From Nannocystis sp. (GTDB lineage: Bacteria; Myxococcota_A; Polyangia; Nannocystales; Nannocystaceae), in assembly GCA_016712315.1 (NCBI GenBank), contig JADJRG010000029.1, forward strand, positions 558,001-622,000: a DNA stretch of 64,000 nt, in the 5' to 3' direction. The position numbers and the translations under genes were made by a program. Below, in pieces: positions 1 to 9,495 of the stretch. The notes beneath the pieces were generated by a model. It worked only from the letters and a program-made list of their open reading frames with translations, was not told where the DNA came from and did not search any database. How positions within the stretch are numbered: the stretch's first letter is position 1; every line of letters starts with the position of its first letter.

Positions 1-533
1 TCAAACTCCAGATCGACGGCCACCCCTACGTGGTCACGGATTTCCAATTCGTGAAGCCTGGGAAGGGACAAGGGCTCTACAAGTGCCGGATCAAGAACAT
101 GATCACGGGCGCGATCCTCGATCGCACTTGGCGCTCGGGTGAGAAGCTCGAGGCCGCCAACGTCGAGTCTCGGAAGATGCAGTTCCTCTACTCGAGCGGC
201 GACACGTTCACGTTCATGGACAACGAGTCCTATGAGCAGCTCGAGGTGCCCGCAGAGATGATCGGGGACGATCGCAACTTCCTCCTCGACAACCTCGCCT
301 GCGAGGTCCTTTTCTATAACGAGCGCGCGGTCGGCGTGTCGTTGCCCAATCAGGTCGTCTACGAGGTCACGGAGTGTGAGCCCGGCGTCAAGGGCGACAC
401 CGCGACGGGGGTCACCAAGGCAGCGACGATCGCGACCGGCTATAACGTCCAGGTGCCGATCTTCATCAGGGTCGGCGATCGCATCAAGGTCGACACGCGC
501 ACCGGTGAGTACCTCGAGCGCGTCAACCAGTAA
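1..533 (+). CDS. efp: Elongation factor P (5' end outside window)
   Basis: EF-P enters the ribosomal E site and relieves stalling at polyproline stretches. The reading frame is already open at base 3, so the true start lies upstream and only about the first dozen residues are missing. Visible family landmarks are the N-terminal KOW-like domain with PGKGQ, the central motif FMDNESYEQ, and the C-terminal signature GVKGDTA followed by KVDTRTGEYLERV. The lysine of PGKGQ (codon 63-65) lines up with Lys34 of E. coli EF-P, the residue that receives beta-lysine. The next gene, an EpmA-like ligase, overlaps the 3' end, which fits modification of this lysine. Proline-rich proteins elsewhere in the window (positions 2925-2957 and 42235-42570) are plausible clients. 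Confidence 0.97.
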   Translation, partial: KLQIDGHPYVVTDFQFVKPGKGQGLYKCRIKNMITGAILDRTWRSGEKLEAANVESRKMQFLYSSGDTFTFMDNESYEQLEVPAEMIGDDRNFLLDNLACEVLFYNERAVGVSLPNQVVYEVTECEPGVKGDTATGVTKAATIATGYNVQVPIFIRVGDRIKVDTRTGEYLERVNQ

Positions 534-1515
534 GAGCGCGGCGGAGCGCGTCGAGCTGTGGGATCGGGCGCTGTGGGCCGTTCGCTCGCACCTGCGGGGG
601 AGTGGTCTCCGCGAGGTGTCGACCGCTGTGCGCGCCCCGGAGGTCGCGCTCGAGCCCTTCATCGAGCCGATCGCCGCGCCGCCGGGCTTTCTCGCGACCA
701 GCCCTGAGCTGGCGATGAAGCGCCTTCTTTGCCGCGGCAGCGGCTCTGTCTTTCAGGTCAGCCACGTCTTCCGTCAGGCCGAGATCGGCCGCCTGCACGC
801 AGAAGAGTTCCACCTGCTCGAATGGTATCGGGTCGGCGTGGCTGTCGAGGTGATCCAAGCCGACGTTGAGGCCGTGAGCGGCGCGGTTTTTGAGGCAGTC
901 GGGCGCTCGCCGCCATGCCGGTGGGAGCGCCGCGGCTTCTTGGATCTCGTCGAAGAGCTCGCTCGTGTCTCGCTACGAGGCGATGAAGACGGGCAAGAGT
1001 TGCTCGCCTTGAGCGCCGCGAGGGGGCTCGATCTCGGATCGATCCCGGCTACAGGAGATCCGGAGGTGCGATCCCTGGTCGCTTGGAGCGCCTTCGTCAG
1101 CGAGTGGTCGGACCGCTACCTCGATCCTCACTTGATAGGTCGAGGCGGTGTTCATGTGGTCGATTTTCCGCCAGCGCTCGCGGCCCTGTCCGAGATCGTG
1201 GGCGGCCGGGCGGCGCGCTTCGAGAGCTATCTCGACGGGATCGAGCTGGCGAACGGCTACCGCGAGCTCCGCGACCCGGCGATCCAACGCCGTCGATTCG
1301 AGGTTGTCGCTGGCTTGCGTGCCGCCTACGGTCTGAGGGTCTTGCCGATCCCGGAGGATTTTTTGGCAGACTTGGTGGCGCTCGGCTTGCCTGCGTGCGC
1401 AGGCGTCGCGCTTGGGCTTGATCGGTTGCTGATGCTGGCGTCTTCGGCCGGGTCTCTCGACGAGATCAGCCTGACGCCGAGCAGCGCGGTCAGGCGCGAA
1501 GGCGCCCTGCGCTGA
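505..1515 (+). CDS. epmA: EpmA-like EF-P--(R)-beta-lysine ligase (class II LysRS paralogue)
   Basis: EpmA activates (R)-beta-lysine as an adenylate and attaches it to the conserved lysine of EF-P. It resembles the catalytic core of class II lysyl-tRNA synthetase but lacks the tRNA anticodon-binding domain. The protein shows TSPELAMKRLL, the motif 2 stretch FRQAEIGRLHAEEFHLLEWYR, the amino-acid pocket GIELANGYREL, and motif 3 GVALGLDRLLML. With the GTG start at 505 it is 336 residues, close to the 325 of E. coli EpmA. That start overlaps efp by 29 bp, implying translational coupling. An in-frame start at 376 exists but would add unrelated sequence encoded within efp. No EpmB (lysine 2,3-aminomutase) gene is in the window. 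Confidence 0.9.
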   Translation: MSTSSASTSKSAAERVELWDRALWAVRSHLRGSGLREVSTAVRAPEVALEPFIEPIAAPPGFLATSPELAMKRLLCRGSGSVFQVSHVFRQAEIGRLHAEEFHLLEWYRVGVAVEVIQADVEAVSGAVFEAVGRSPPCRWERRGFLDLVEELARVSLRGDEDGQELLALSAARGLDLGSIPATGDPEVRSLVAWSAFVSEWSDRYLDPHLIGRGGVHVVDFPPALAALSEIVGGRAARFESYLDGIELANGYRELRDPAIQRRRFEVVAGLRAAYGLRVLPIPEDFLADLVALGLPACAGVALGLDRLLMLASSAGSLDEISLTPSSAVRREGALR

Positions 1516-1575
1516 CGAGATCAGCCTGCGAGCCGAGCCCCCGGCCCCTGTCTGCGTGCTGCGCTCCCGAGCGTC

Positions 1576-1603
1576 TTGCGATTTAGAACCAGGTCTGTAC
1601 ACT
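1576..1603 (+). promoter_or_regulatory. Candidate sigma70-type promoter, near-leaderless
   Basis: TTGCGA (1576-1581), a 16-bp spacer and TACACT (1598-1603) resemble -35 and -10 boxes. The -10 box ends 10 nt before the ATG at 1614 and there is no Shine-Dalgarno sequence between, so transcription would begin only a few bases before the start codon. Confidence 0.5.
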
Positions 1604-1613
1604 GGCGCTCTCC

Positions 1614-2681
1614 ATGCGTTCTTTCGTCTTCGGAGTCGCCGTCTCTGCTCTGCTCGCGCTCGGTGGGTGCACCAAGATCGAGGCGCGCGATCTCATCCGC
1701 GAGGGCAACGCGTTCTACCGGGACGGGCGCTATCGCGACGCGATCGAGGCCTATTCGAAGGCCATCGAGCTCGAGCCCAGCGGGGTCACCGTCTTCTGGA
1801 ACCGGGCGTGCGCGGCCGAGAGCATCGTCCTGAAGTCGAAGGATCGTGAGGATGCGAAGGCGCGCAAGGACTTCGCCGACATGGCTCTCGCCGACTTCAA
1901 GACCTGGCACGATCGTCTCGAGGCGCCGACCCCCGAGGACGCAGAGCAGGCGCATAACCACCGGCTGGCGATCCTCGACGCGGACGAGCGTTGCGACGAT
2001 CTGTTGACCTACTGGCTGGACAAGCACAACAAGAACCCCTCGGAAGAGGCCCTCTACAGCACGATCGCCCGGCAGTACGACAAGTGTAACCGGACGAAGG
2101 AGGCCGACGAGTGGTTCGAGAAGCGGACTCAGGACTTCCCCGAGAGCGTCCGCGCCTATCACAGCTTGGCGATCCGACGCTTCGAGCCGCTGTTCCCTGA
2201 TCCGGAATCTCCGCTGCCCTTTAACAGCAACATGAGCGAGAGCGAGAGGATCGAGATCGCAAACTCGGTGATCGCCTTGCTCGACAAGGCGACGTTGATC
2301 GACGCCAAGTTCCGCGACGCCTACATCTGGAAGTCGATGGCTTACACCCAGCGCGCGCTCGCGCGTCGCTTCGGTGATGACGTTGAGAACCAGACGCCCG
2401 AAGAGAACCTGAACCGGATCTTCGCCCGTGAGGACTCGCTGCTGGCGTGGAAGCAGCAGAAGGCGGTTTGCGACATCGATTCGCTGCCGGAGTGCACATC
2501 GGAGGCGTTGGCAGCCGGAGCGGCGGGTAGCTGCTGCCCCCTTCCGCCCCCGCCACTGAGCGCGGAGGAGCAAGCGGCGGACGCCGAGTTGAAGCGCCAA
2601 ATCGAGCAACAGATCGCCGACCTGGCCGCTGGGATCGCTCCGCCGGATCCCAAGAAGAAGAAGGGCAAAGGCAAGCGCTAG
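1614..2681 (+). CDS. TPR lipoprotein of the TonB/ExbBD cassette
   Basis: A 355-residue lipoprotein. Residues 1-19 form a signal peptide ending in the lipobox LGGC, so the mature protein should be lipidated at Cys19. Tetratricopeptide-like helices follow at once (for example GNAFYRDGRYRDAIEAYSKA) and continue through most of the chain, consistent with a protein-interaction scaffold. The C-terminus is low complexity, with a Pro stretch and a lysine-rich tail KKKKGKGKR. It is the first gene of a co-directional set followed by TonB-like, ExbB/TolQ and two ExbD/TolR genes, so it probably works with that motor at the envelope. TPR proteins also accompany the TolQR-like gliding motors (Agl) of Myxococcus, but I cannot show that this is such a motor. 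Confidence 0.85.
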   Translation: MRSFVFGVAVSALLALGGCTKIEARDLIREGNAFYRDGRYRDAIEAYSKAIELEPSGVTVFWNRACAAESIVLKSKDREDAKARKDFADMALADFKTWHDRLEAPTPEDAEQAHNHRLAILDADERCDDLLTYWLDKHNKNPSEEALYSTIARQYDKCNRTKEADEWFEKRTQDFPESVRAYHSLAIRRFEPLFPDPESPLPFNSNMSESERIEIANSVIALLDKATLIDAKFRDAYIWKSMAYTQRALARRFGDDVENQTPEENLNRIFAREDSLLAWKQQKAVCDIDSLPECTSEALAAGAAGSCCPLPPPPLSAEEQAADAELKRQIEQQIADLAAGIAPPDPKKKKGKGKR

Positions 2682-2732
2682 GCCCCGGCGCCTGCCTGAC
2701 CGTTGGAGCGAGGCACGGAGAGGAGACGAGCC

Positions 2733-3530
<798 letters not shown>

Positions 3531-3629
3531 GCTCTTGGGCGGCGCGATGGACCGCGTCGCTCTCCTGCTCAACCGCTCGCGAGCTGCTCGCTCGCTCCGA
3601 ACCGAGAACCAGAAAGACAGGCCATCCCG

Positions 3630-4361
3630 ATGGAGTTCATGGAAATCCCGACGATCCTCGCCAATGCTGGCGCCGATTTCAGCCTCGCAGGCATGTGGGA
3701 GCAGATGGGTGTGGTCGCCAAGGCGGTCATGGTCCTCCTCCTGCTGATGTTCCTCATCAGCTTCGCTGTGGTGATCGAGCGGCTCCGCGTGTTCGGCAAG
3801 GCGCGCGGGCAGTCGATCTCGTACATCATGATGCTGCGGAATTTCCTTCAGGAGCGAAAGCTGCCCGAGGCGGTCGCGGCGGTGCAGACACACAGCGACA
3901 GCCCGATCGCAAAGTTGGTCGGCGCGGGCCTCAACGAGTACCTGAAGGGTATGGACGCGCTGCAGGAAGAGGGCCCGGATGACGTCGGTGACTTCGACTT
4001 GGTGGACGCGGTGAACCGCCAGATTGAGCGCGCCAAGGAGCGCGAGGTCGCGAACCTCAAGCGCGGCCTGACCGTGCTCGCGACCGTCGGCTCGACCGCG
4101 GTCTTCGTCGGTCTCTTCGGTACGGTGGTGGGCATCATCACCGCCTTCCAAGGGATCTCGAGCGATGGCGGTGGCGGCCTCTCCTCCGTGGCGGGTGGTA
4201 TCTCCGAGGCGCTGGTCGCGACCGCGGTGGGCCTGATGGTGGCGATCCCCGCGGTGGTGTTCTTCAACTTCTTCAACTCGCGGATCGAGCTCTTCCAGAT
4301 CGACATGAACGACGTCGCCTCGGAGTTGATCGACTACGTACTGAAGGAAGGCCGCTACTGA
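3630..4361 (+). CDS. MotA/TolQ/ExbB-family proton channel subunit
   Basis: A 243-residue inner-membrane protein with the family's three-helix layout: TM1 near residues 32-53, a long cytoplasmic loop, then TM2 (TVLATVGSTAVFVGLFGTVVGI) and TM3 (ALVATAVGLMVAIPAVVFFNFF). The Gly/Thr-rich face of TM2-TM3, with FGTVVGI and EALVATAVGLMVAIPA, is the MotA/TolQ/ExbB signature of the ion path. The gene sits between a TonB-like gene and an ExbD gene that begins 2 bp after its stop, so the three are probably one transcript and one complex. It could equally be named TolQ-like; the TonB-like neighbour favours an ExbB role. Confidence 0.93.
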   Translation: MEFMEIPTILANAGADFSLAGMWEQMGVVAKAVMVLLLLMFLISFAVVIERLRVFGKARGQSISYIMMLRNFLQERKLPEAVAAVQTHSDSPIAKLVGAGLNEYLKGMDALQEEGPDDVGDFDLVDAVNRQIERAKEREVANLKRGLTVLATVGSTAVFVGLFGTVVGIITAFQGISSDGGGGLSSVAGGISEALVATAVGLMVAIPAVVFFNFFNSRIELFQIDMNDVASELIDYVLKEGRY

Positions 4362-4362
4362 T

Positions 4363-4875
4363 ATGACCGGCGCCACCGTCACGGCTCGGAAGAAGGGCGG
4401 CGCCCGCTCGAAGCGTACGCGGCACATCCCTTACAAGTCCGACAAGGGGATCCACACGGAGGGGCCGCAGAGCGACATCAACGTGACGCCGCTGGTCGAC
4501 GTCTGCTTGGTGCTGTTGATCATCTTCATGGTGGTCACGCCGATGCTCGGCCGCGGGAAGGATGTCGCCCTGCCGATCCTCACCGCGGCCGATCAGCACA
4601 AGGAGGGCGATCAGGTGTTTGTGTCGGTGAACGACGACGGCGCCTGGATCGAGACGGACCTCTACCTGTCGAAGGGCGACTTCCTGAGCGCGCTGGATGA
4701 GTCCCTGAAGGTAGCCGCCGGAAAGGCGGCGGCTAACGGGTATAAGGGCCCCTTGCTCTTCCTGAAGGGGGACAAGGAGACCGACTACGCCAACATCCGC
4801 ATCGTGATGGAGTGGATCACCTCGAGCGAGACTCAGATCCAGGACATCGCCCTGGTCGTGGACATCGGGCAGTAG
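4363..4875 (+). CDS. ExbD/TolR-family protein 1
   Basis: A 170-residue protein with one transmembrane helix. A basic N-terminus (KKGGARSKRTRH) is followed by SDINVTPLVDVCLVLLIIF, where the Asp at the start of the helix is the protonatable residue of ExbD/TolR. The rest is a periplasmic domain. Its ATG begins 1 nt after the ExbB stop, so the two are probably translated together. It is somewhat longer than typical ExbD (about 140 residues). Confidence 0.93.
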   Translation: MTGATVTARKKGGARSKRTRHIPYKSDKGIHTEGPQSDINVTPLVDVCLVLLIIFMVVTPMLGRGKDVALPILTAADQHKEGDQVFVSVNDDGAWIETDLYLSKGDFLSALDESLKVAAGKAAANGYKGPLLFLKGDKETDYANIRIVMEWITSSETQIQDIALVVDIGQ

Positions 4876-4978
4876 GCGGCCCTCGTTGGACCGCGCGCAT
4901 CTGCGATTTTTGCTATCGACCCCGGCTGCGCTGACGTAGAATATCGCCCATCTCGGGCCAGCGGAGGAGTTTTCCCCC

Positions 4979-5422
4979 ATGGGCATGCAAGTAGGCTCCA
5001 AGCACGGCGGAGCGCAGGCTGACATCAACGTTACCCCCCTCGTCGACATCTGCTTGGTGCTGCTCATCATCTTTATGGTGATGATCCCCAAGCAGGTCCC
5101 CGAGATCTCGGTCCGGGTCCCGCCAGAGAGCAAGATCCGGAACAAGACGCCGCCCACCCAAGATACGTTGGTGATCGGCTTGACCAAGGACGGTGGTGTG
5201 ACGCTCAATCGCTCACCGATGGAGCGCGCCGCCCTAGGCGAAGCGCTCCACAAGCAGCTCGAGTACCGCGACAAAAAAGTGGTCTTCATCGACTTCGATG
5301 ACGACGCCAAGTACGGCGCAGCCGTCGAGATCCTCGATCTGGCGAAGCACAACGGTGCTGAAGTCTTGGGGATCATGAAGCGCAAGGATCGGCCCACCCC
5401 CGACCGGCTCCCAGGCCGGTGA
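4979..5422 (+). CDS. ExbD/TolR-family protein 2
   Basis: A 147-residue ExbD/TolR protein with the same membrane core as its upstream neighbour (ADINVTPLVDICLVLLIIF, conserved Asp) and a compact periplasmic domain. It starts at ATG 4979 with a strong ribosome site (GGAGGAG, 4963-4969) after a 103-bp gap, so it may be translated at a different level from the first ExbD. Two ExbD homologues beside one ExbB suggest a heteromeric motor or two alternative motors. The pair may have arisen by duplication, but the sequences outside the membrane motif have diverged. Confidence 0.93.
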   Translation: MGMQVGSKHGGAQADINVTPLVDICLVLLIIFMVMIPKQVPEISVRVPPESKIRNKTPPTQDTLVIGLTKDGGVTLNRSPMERAALGEALHKQLEYRDKKVVFIDFDDDAKYGAAVEILDLAKHNGAEVLGIMKRKDRPTPDRLPGR

Positions 5423-5483
5423 CGCTCCCAAAGCTTGGCAGCGGCCAGAGCTTGAACTGAACTCTCAGCGAGGACCCTCGGAC

Positions 5484-8400
5484 ATGCGACAGATCGACTC
5501 CAACCTTGACGCGTACGAGCACGTAGGGGGGGCCCGTCGGGCCCTCGTGGCGATGGCGCTTGCCGCTGCCTCCTCAGCGCTCACTGGCTGCATCTCCGAC
5601 CCGGACTGCGGCGTGTGCGACCCCGACAACCTCATCCTCGAGACGATCGCGGCGGCGAACTATGCCGGCAAAGAGATCAACGTGCTCTCGCCCGAGTGCG
5701 TCGGCGATCGTTGCCCCGAGCCGTTGACCAGCGCCAAGGTCTTCGTCAACACGATCGGTCGCTGCGAGGAGAGCGACGGCGCTACGGGGTCGGCGCGGGG
5801 CGTTGAAGAGTGGTGCAAGATCTCACCGCTGATCGTCGGCGAGGGCATCAACTTCATCTTCAACAACCTCCTCGATCCCACCTCGGTCGAGCTGGTCCGC
5901 AAGCAACTCACGAACCCGCAGCTCTTCGAGGTCTACGACTGGAAGACCCGGATCCTCAAGATCAAGGGCCCGGTCACCCGCTACAACGGCGACTTTATCA
6001 AGGGCACAGGCTCGACGCCGGACGTGATCACGAGGTCGGTGAACCTCTCGTGCATCCAGAACCTGGCCGCGCTGAGCGTCCCCTTCGGCCACAACGAGTT
6101 GGCAGCAGGCGCGTGTGATCGACTGGCGGACTTCGGGGGCGGCTTGCTGCCGCTTCGCACGCAGCTCGATGAAGAGATCAAGGCGCGGAGTGGAGCGACA
6201 GAGTGGCGCGGTGAGTCCTGCGACACTCCTGAGTCGGGGGCCGACACCTGCTGTACTGCGTGTGACTTCGAGCTCTCGGTCAATACGGCGAAGTACGGGC
6301 TCGTCGACGCCTCGGCGAACGGCGCCGACAGGAGCTCGTGGCTGGCCGACGGGCGCGCTTGCGACACGATGGGCGACAAGTACGCGACCTGCCGTGACTT
6401 CGCCCCCTTTGTCGACCGCAAGTCAGAGGATGCGCGGCGCTACAAGTTCAACTGGAACGGTGTCGAGATCGAGTCGCCGATCCCGATCCAGGACAAGCTG
6501 CGTGAGACTCACCCGGACTTCCGCCCGCAAGGGGTCGAGCAGAAGACCGTGAAGTGCGAGACCCGCAGCGACTGCACCTCGGGCGCCGGGTTGCCGGGTT
6601 CAGACTGCGTCGGCCGCTTGGTCAGCAACGGCTCCGCCTGCTCCGTGGACAACGGCGATGACGCCTGCGTCGAGCGCACCTGTGTCGCCGAGTGGTTCGT
6701 CACCTGCAAGAACATCGAGGGGCTCGGCGGCCGCTGCGTCGACACGCGCTTTGACGACAAGGGCGCGATGTCCTGCTTCCGCAACGGGAACCGTCGTCTC
6801 GCGAACCTCGACGCTGATGACAACAAGGAGCTGTCGGCGGCGGAGGTCGCGTCGTTGTGCAGCGGGGCGCCGTGTGATCCGTACTTCCCCGCGCGCGCGG
6901 GCACGGTGCCGCGCTACGACCGTAAGGCCACTCTTCCCGAGCAGGCCCGCGACTGCGTCTGCACCGATCAGGACGTGCCCGCGTACTGCGAAGAGGTCGT
7001 CAATCGCCTCTGCAAGGACTCGAGCGGCAAGCTGATCGAGGAGCTCCGTGATCGCTACGCGACGCGGTTCGTCGCGGCGACCGGCGGGGTCATCTACGAT
7101 CCCGCGGTCAAGGGCGTGGCCTATCGCCCCGCGGATCTCGGCGCGGTGGGCCGCTCCTACGCGGAGACTTGCGCGGCGACTCGGGGCAACATCGGCCGCC
7201 TGAATATCAAGGACGGTTGGCGCGCGAACGACTCGTTCGCTGAGTCCGACGAGAACTTCGACCGGGCGATGTGCTCGAGCTCCCAGTACGAGATCGAGTT
7301 CGCGACCCCGAGCGGTGGCGGGCAGTTCATCAAGGACAAGGTCGGGAATACCCTCGAGGGGCGCCGAACCTACCGCTTCGAGACGCCGGACTTCCATATC
7401 GTCCCGGGCAGCGGTTTCCCGACCTCTAACCTGCGGATCGGCGCTTGTAACACCTTTGAGGTGCGCTTCAGCAACAAGTACGATCTCTCGCCCGGGAACC
7501 TGCGGAAGGTGCAACTGGTCGAGATCCCTGAGGAGGGGGCTCCTGACGTCGACTACCCGGTCGTCGCGGGCGGCGCGGATTGCACGTCGGACCCTGACGA
7601 GGCCGACTCGAAGCCGCCGTGCTTGACGATCAATGTCCGCTCGCAGAACGTCGGCGGGATCAACGTCTCCATCAACCCGAAGGACTTCGGGCAGGTGCTC
7701 AGCCAGGGGAAGACGTATCGGATGCGGATGCCGGGCCTACGTCGCCCGGATGGCACCTACTACGACAGCATGGATGAGTTCCGCACCGCTTATGCGGCCG
7801 ACCCGGTCGCCGGCGAGGCGAGCTACAAGAACGCGTTCTGGGATGCCTGTGGGATGCCGCTGATCCTCGGCGGGGCCTCGTCACCCGACTACTTCTACGA
7901 CTTCCGGGTCAGCACTCCGAAGGCGAAGGAGGACAAGGACGGTGTCCTGGGGGTCTCTCTCACCGAGCCCAACATGTGCCTGAGGATCGGCGACGGAGTG
8001 CAGCTTAGCTGCGACAACGCGGCCAACTATTTCAACCCCGAGCAGCTTGACACCGATCTCGACGGCTTCGGCGATGTGTACGACCTCTGCCCGACAGTGC
8101 CGACGAACATCAACACCGCCGACAGCGATCGCGATGGCGTCGGCAACGAGTGCGACAGCTGCTCGCGGCAGGCGAGCGTCTACAACGATGACGCGGTCGA
8201 GGCGGGTGTACCGACGGCGATGTTGGTCCGCGCGAACCCGAACCAGAGCGACTGGGACGAAGACGGCGTCGGCGATGTCTGCGACAACTGCGTCAAGACG
8301 GCCAACTGCGGCACCTTCGGGCCGGGTAACCCCTTTGTGGTCGGTGACATCGCTCCGGTTGATAACCCGAACATCTGCCAGACCGATGTGGACACGCTGA

Positions 8401-9413
8401 AGATGGTCGGTGATGCGTGCGCTCCTGGCGGGGTGCCGACGACCTACGAGGGCGCGGCAGGGCCGGTCGGTTTCGGCAACGACGACGACTTCGACGGCGA
8501 CGGCCTGCGCAACGCGATCGACTACTGTCCGCGGCAGCCGATCGAGCGGGTGGGCTGCGCTGGCGACGGCGAGTGCGGCGGGAGCAAGTGCACGGAGGGC
8601 GTGTGCAACCACCCCGACTCCGACGGCGACCAGGTGGGCGATATCTGCGACACCTGCCCCTTCGACAGCAATCCCTCGCAGATCGCCGACGGCGGGATGC
8701 AGGAGGACGACGAGGACGGTGACTTCGTCGGTCGCTCCTGCGAGACCAACTCAAGCTGCTACAAGCGCCCGGATCCGCGACCGTTCTCGTTCTACACGGT
8801 GTCGGCGAACGGCTGGTGCTGCACCACGCAGCTCGCTGAGATCTCGAAGGTTCGGATCCCGCACGACCTCCCGGAGGTCGTCTTCGACGAGGCGGGTGTC
8901 TGCGAGATCACCCGCCCGGCGCTGCCTCTCACGGTCGACTGCCCTGAGGGCGATCCGAGCTGCCGACAGATCCCGGACTCTGCGCTCGCTCGGCCGGGGC
9001 TGGTCGCGCTTCCGCCTGGCTGCCAAGAGGCGCTGGACGCCGCTGGGGATGATCTGAAGGACCCTCAGACGGGCTTCGCGCGTCGCTTGGGCTTGGACGA
9101 CTTCCAAGGCATGGGCGGGGTCAACCCCGAGGGGGCGTTGTGGTCGAACATGTGCTTCTTGCCGCAGTTTGACCAGGACTTCGACGGCGTCGGCGACGGC
9201 TGCGATCTGTGCCCCTTCGCCTTCGACAAGGACAATCAGCCCTTCATCAACGCGAACGGGCGCCTCTTCCCCGACGCAGGTCGTTTCTGCAACGGCGACT
9301 ACGACGTCGAGAAGATCGCTGGTTGCTACGAGATCGCGCAGCCGGAGTGCCAGCTCGACGAGGGCGGCACCACCGGCGGCGAGACTGAAGGGACCAGCGG
9401 GACGACCGGCTAG
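5484..9413 (+). CDS. Giant secreted lipoprotein with thrombospondin type 3-like calcium repeats
   Basis: A 1309-residue exported protein. The signal peptide follows a long N-region and ends in a lipobox (LTGC, Cys near residue 36). The long central part is Cys-rich with no domain I can name. From about 8046 onward there are several Asp-rich TSP3-like units: DTDLDGFGDVYDLCP, DSDRDGVGNECDSC, DWDEDGVGDVCDNC, DSDGDQVGDICDTCP and, near 9178, DFDGVGDGCDLCPF. Such DxDxDGxxD units bind calcium and are common in secreted and adhesive proteins. The C-terminus is a Gly/Thr/Ser tail (GGTTGGETEGTSGTTG) typical of Nannocystaceae surface proteins. It follows the TonB/ExbBD cassette in the same direction after 61 bp, which is suggestive but does not prove co-transcription. 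Confidence 0.85.
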   Translation: MRQIDSNLDAYEHVGGARRALVAMALAAASSALTGCISDPDCGVCDPDNLILETIAAANYAGKEINVLSPECVGDRCPEPLTSAKVFVNTIGRCEESDGATGSARGVEEWCKISPLIVGEGINFIFNNLLDPTSVELVRKQLTNPQLFEVYDWKTRILKIKGPVTRYNGDFIKGTGSTPDVITRSVNLSCIQNLAALSVPFGHNELAAGACDRLADFGGGLLPLRTQLDEEIKARSGATEWRGESCDTPESGADTCCTACDFELSVNTAKYGLVDASANGADRSSWLADGRACDTMGDKYATCRDFAPFVDRKSEDARRYKFNWNGVEIESPIPIQDKLRETHPDFRPQGVEQKTVKCETRSDCTSGAGLPGSDCVGRLVSNGSACSVDNGDDACVERTCVAEWFVTCKNIEGLGGRCVDTRFDDKGAMSCFRNGNRRLANLDADDNKELSAAEVASLCSGAPCDPYFPARAGTVPRYDRKATLPEQARDCVCTDQDVPAYCEEVVNRLCKDSSGKLIEELRDRYATRFVAATGGVIYDPAVKGVAYRPADLGAVGRSYAETCAATRGNIGRLNIKDGWRANDSFAESDENFDRAMCSSSQYEIEFATPSGGGQFIKDKVGNTLEGRRTYRFETPDFHIVPGSGFPTSNLRIGACNTFEVRFSNKYDLSPGNLRKVQLVEIPEEGAPDVDYPVVAGGADCTSDPDEADSKPPCLTINVRSQNVGGINVSINPKDFGQVLSQGKTYRMRMPGLRRPDGTYYDSMDEFRTAYAADPVAGEASYKNAFWDACGMPLILGGASSPDYFYDFRVSTPKAKEDKDGVLGVSLTEPNMCLRIGDGVQLSCDNAANYFNPEQLDTDLDGFGDVYDLCPTVPTNINTADSDRDGVGNECDSCSRQASVYNDDAVEAGVPTAMLVRANPNQSDWDEDGVGDVCDNCVKTANCGTFGPGNPFVVGDIAPVDNPNICQTDVDTLKMVGDACAPGGVPTTYEGAAGPVGFGNDDDFDGDGLRNAIDYCPRQPIERVGCAGDGECGGSKCTEGVCNHPDSDGDQVGDICDTCPFDSNPSQIADGGMQEDDEDGDFVGRSCETNSSCYKRPDPRPFSFYTVSANGWCCTTQLAEISKVRIPHDLPEVVFDEAGVCEITRPALPLTVDCPEGDPSCRQIPDSALARPGLVALPPGCQEALDAAGDDLKDPQTGFARRLGLDDFQGMGGVNPEGALWSNMCFLPQFDQDFDGVGDGCDLCPFAFDKDNQPFINANGRLFPDAGRFCNGDYDVEKIAGCYEIAQPECQLDEGGTTGGETEGTSGTTG

Positions 9414-9435
9414 AATCGCCGACGTACGGGGCGCT

Positions 9436-9473
9436 GAGAGGACGGGGGTCTAGGCCTCCGTCCTCTTCTGTTT
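9436..9473 (+). terminator. Probable intrinsic terminator
   Basis: GAGAGGACGG (9436-9445) pairs with CCGTCCTCTT (9458-9467) around a 12-nt loop and is followed by a short pyrimidine/T stretch (CTGTTT). It lies 23 bp after the stop of the TSP3 lipoprotein. The T-tract is weak. Confidence 0.6.
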
Positions 9474-9495
9474 CAGGGGCGATACGCGTTACCTC

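Noticed and set aside
4911..4952. TTGCTA ... TAGAAT as a promoter between the two exbD genes
   Set aside because: The spacing is 21 bp, too long for a normal sigma70 promoter, and the downstream gene has a strong ribosome site within a co-directional set.
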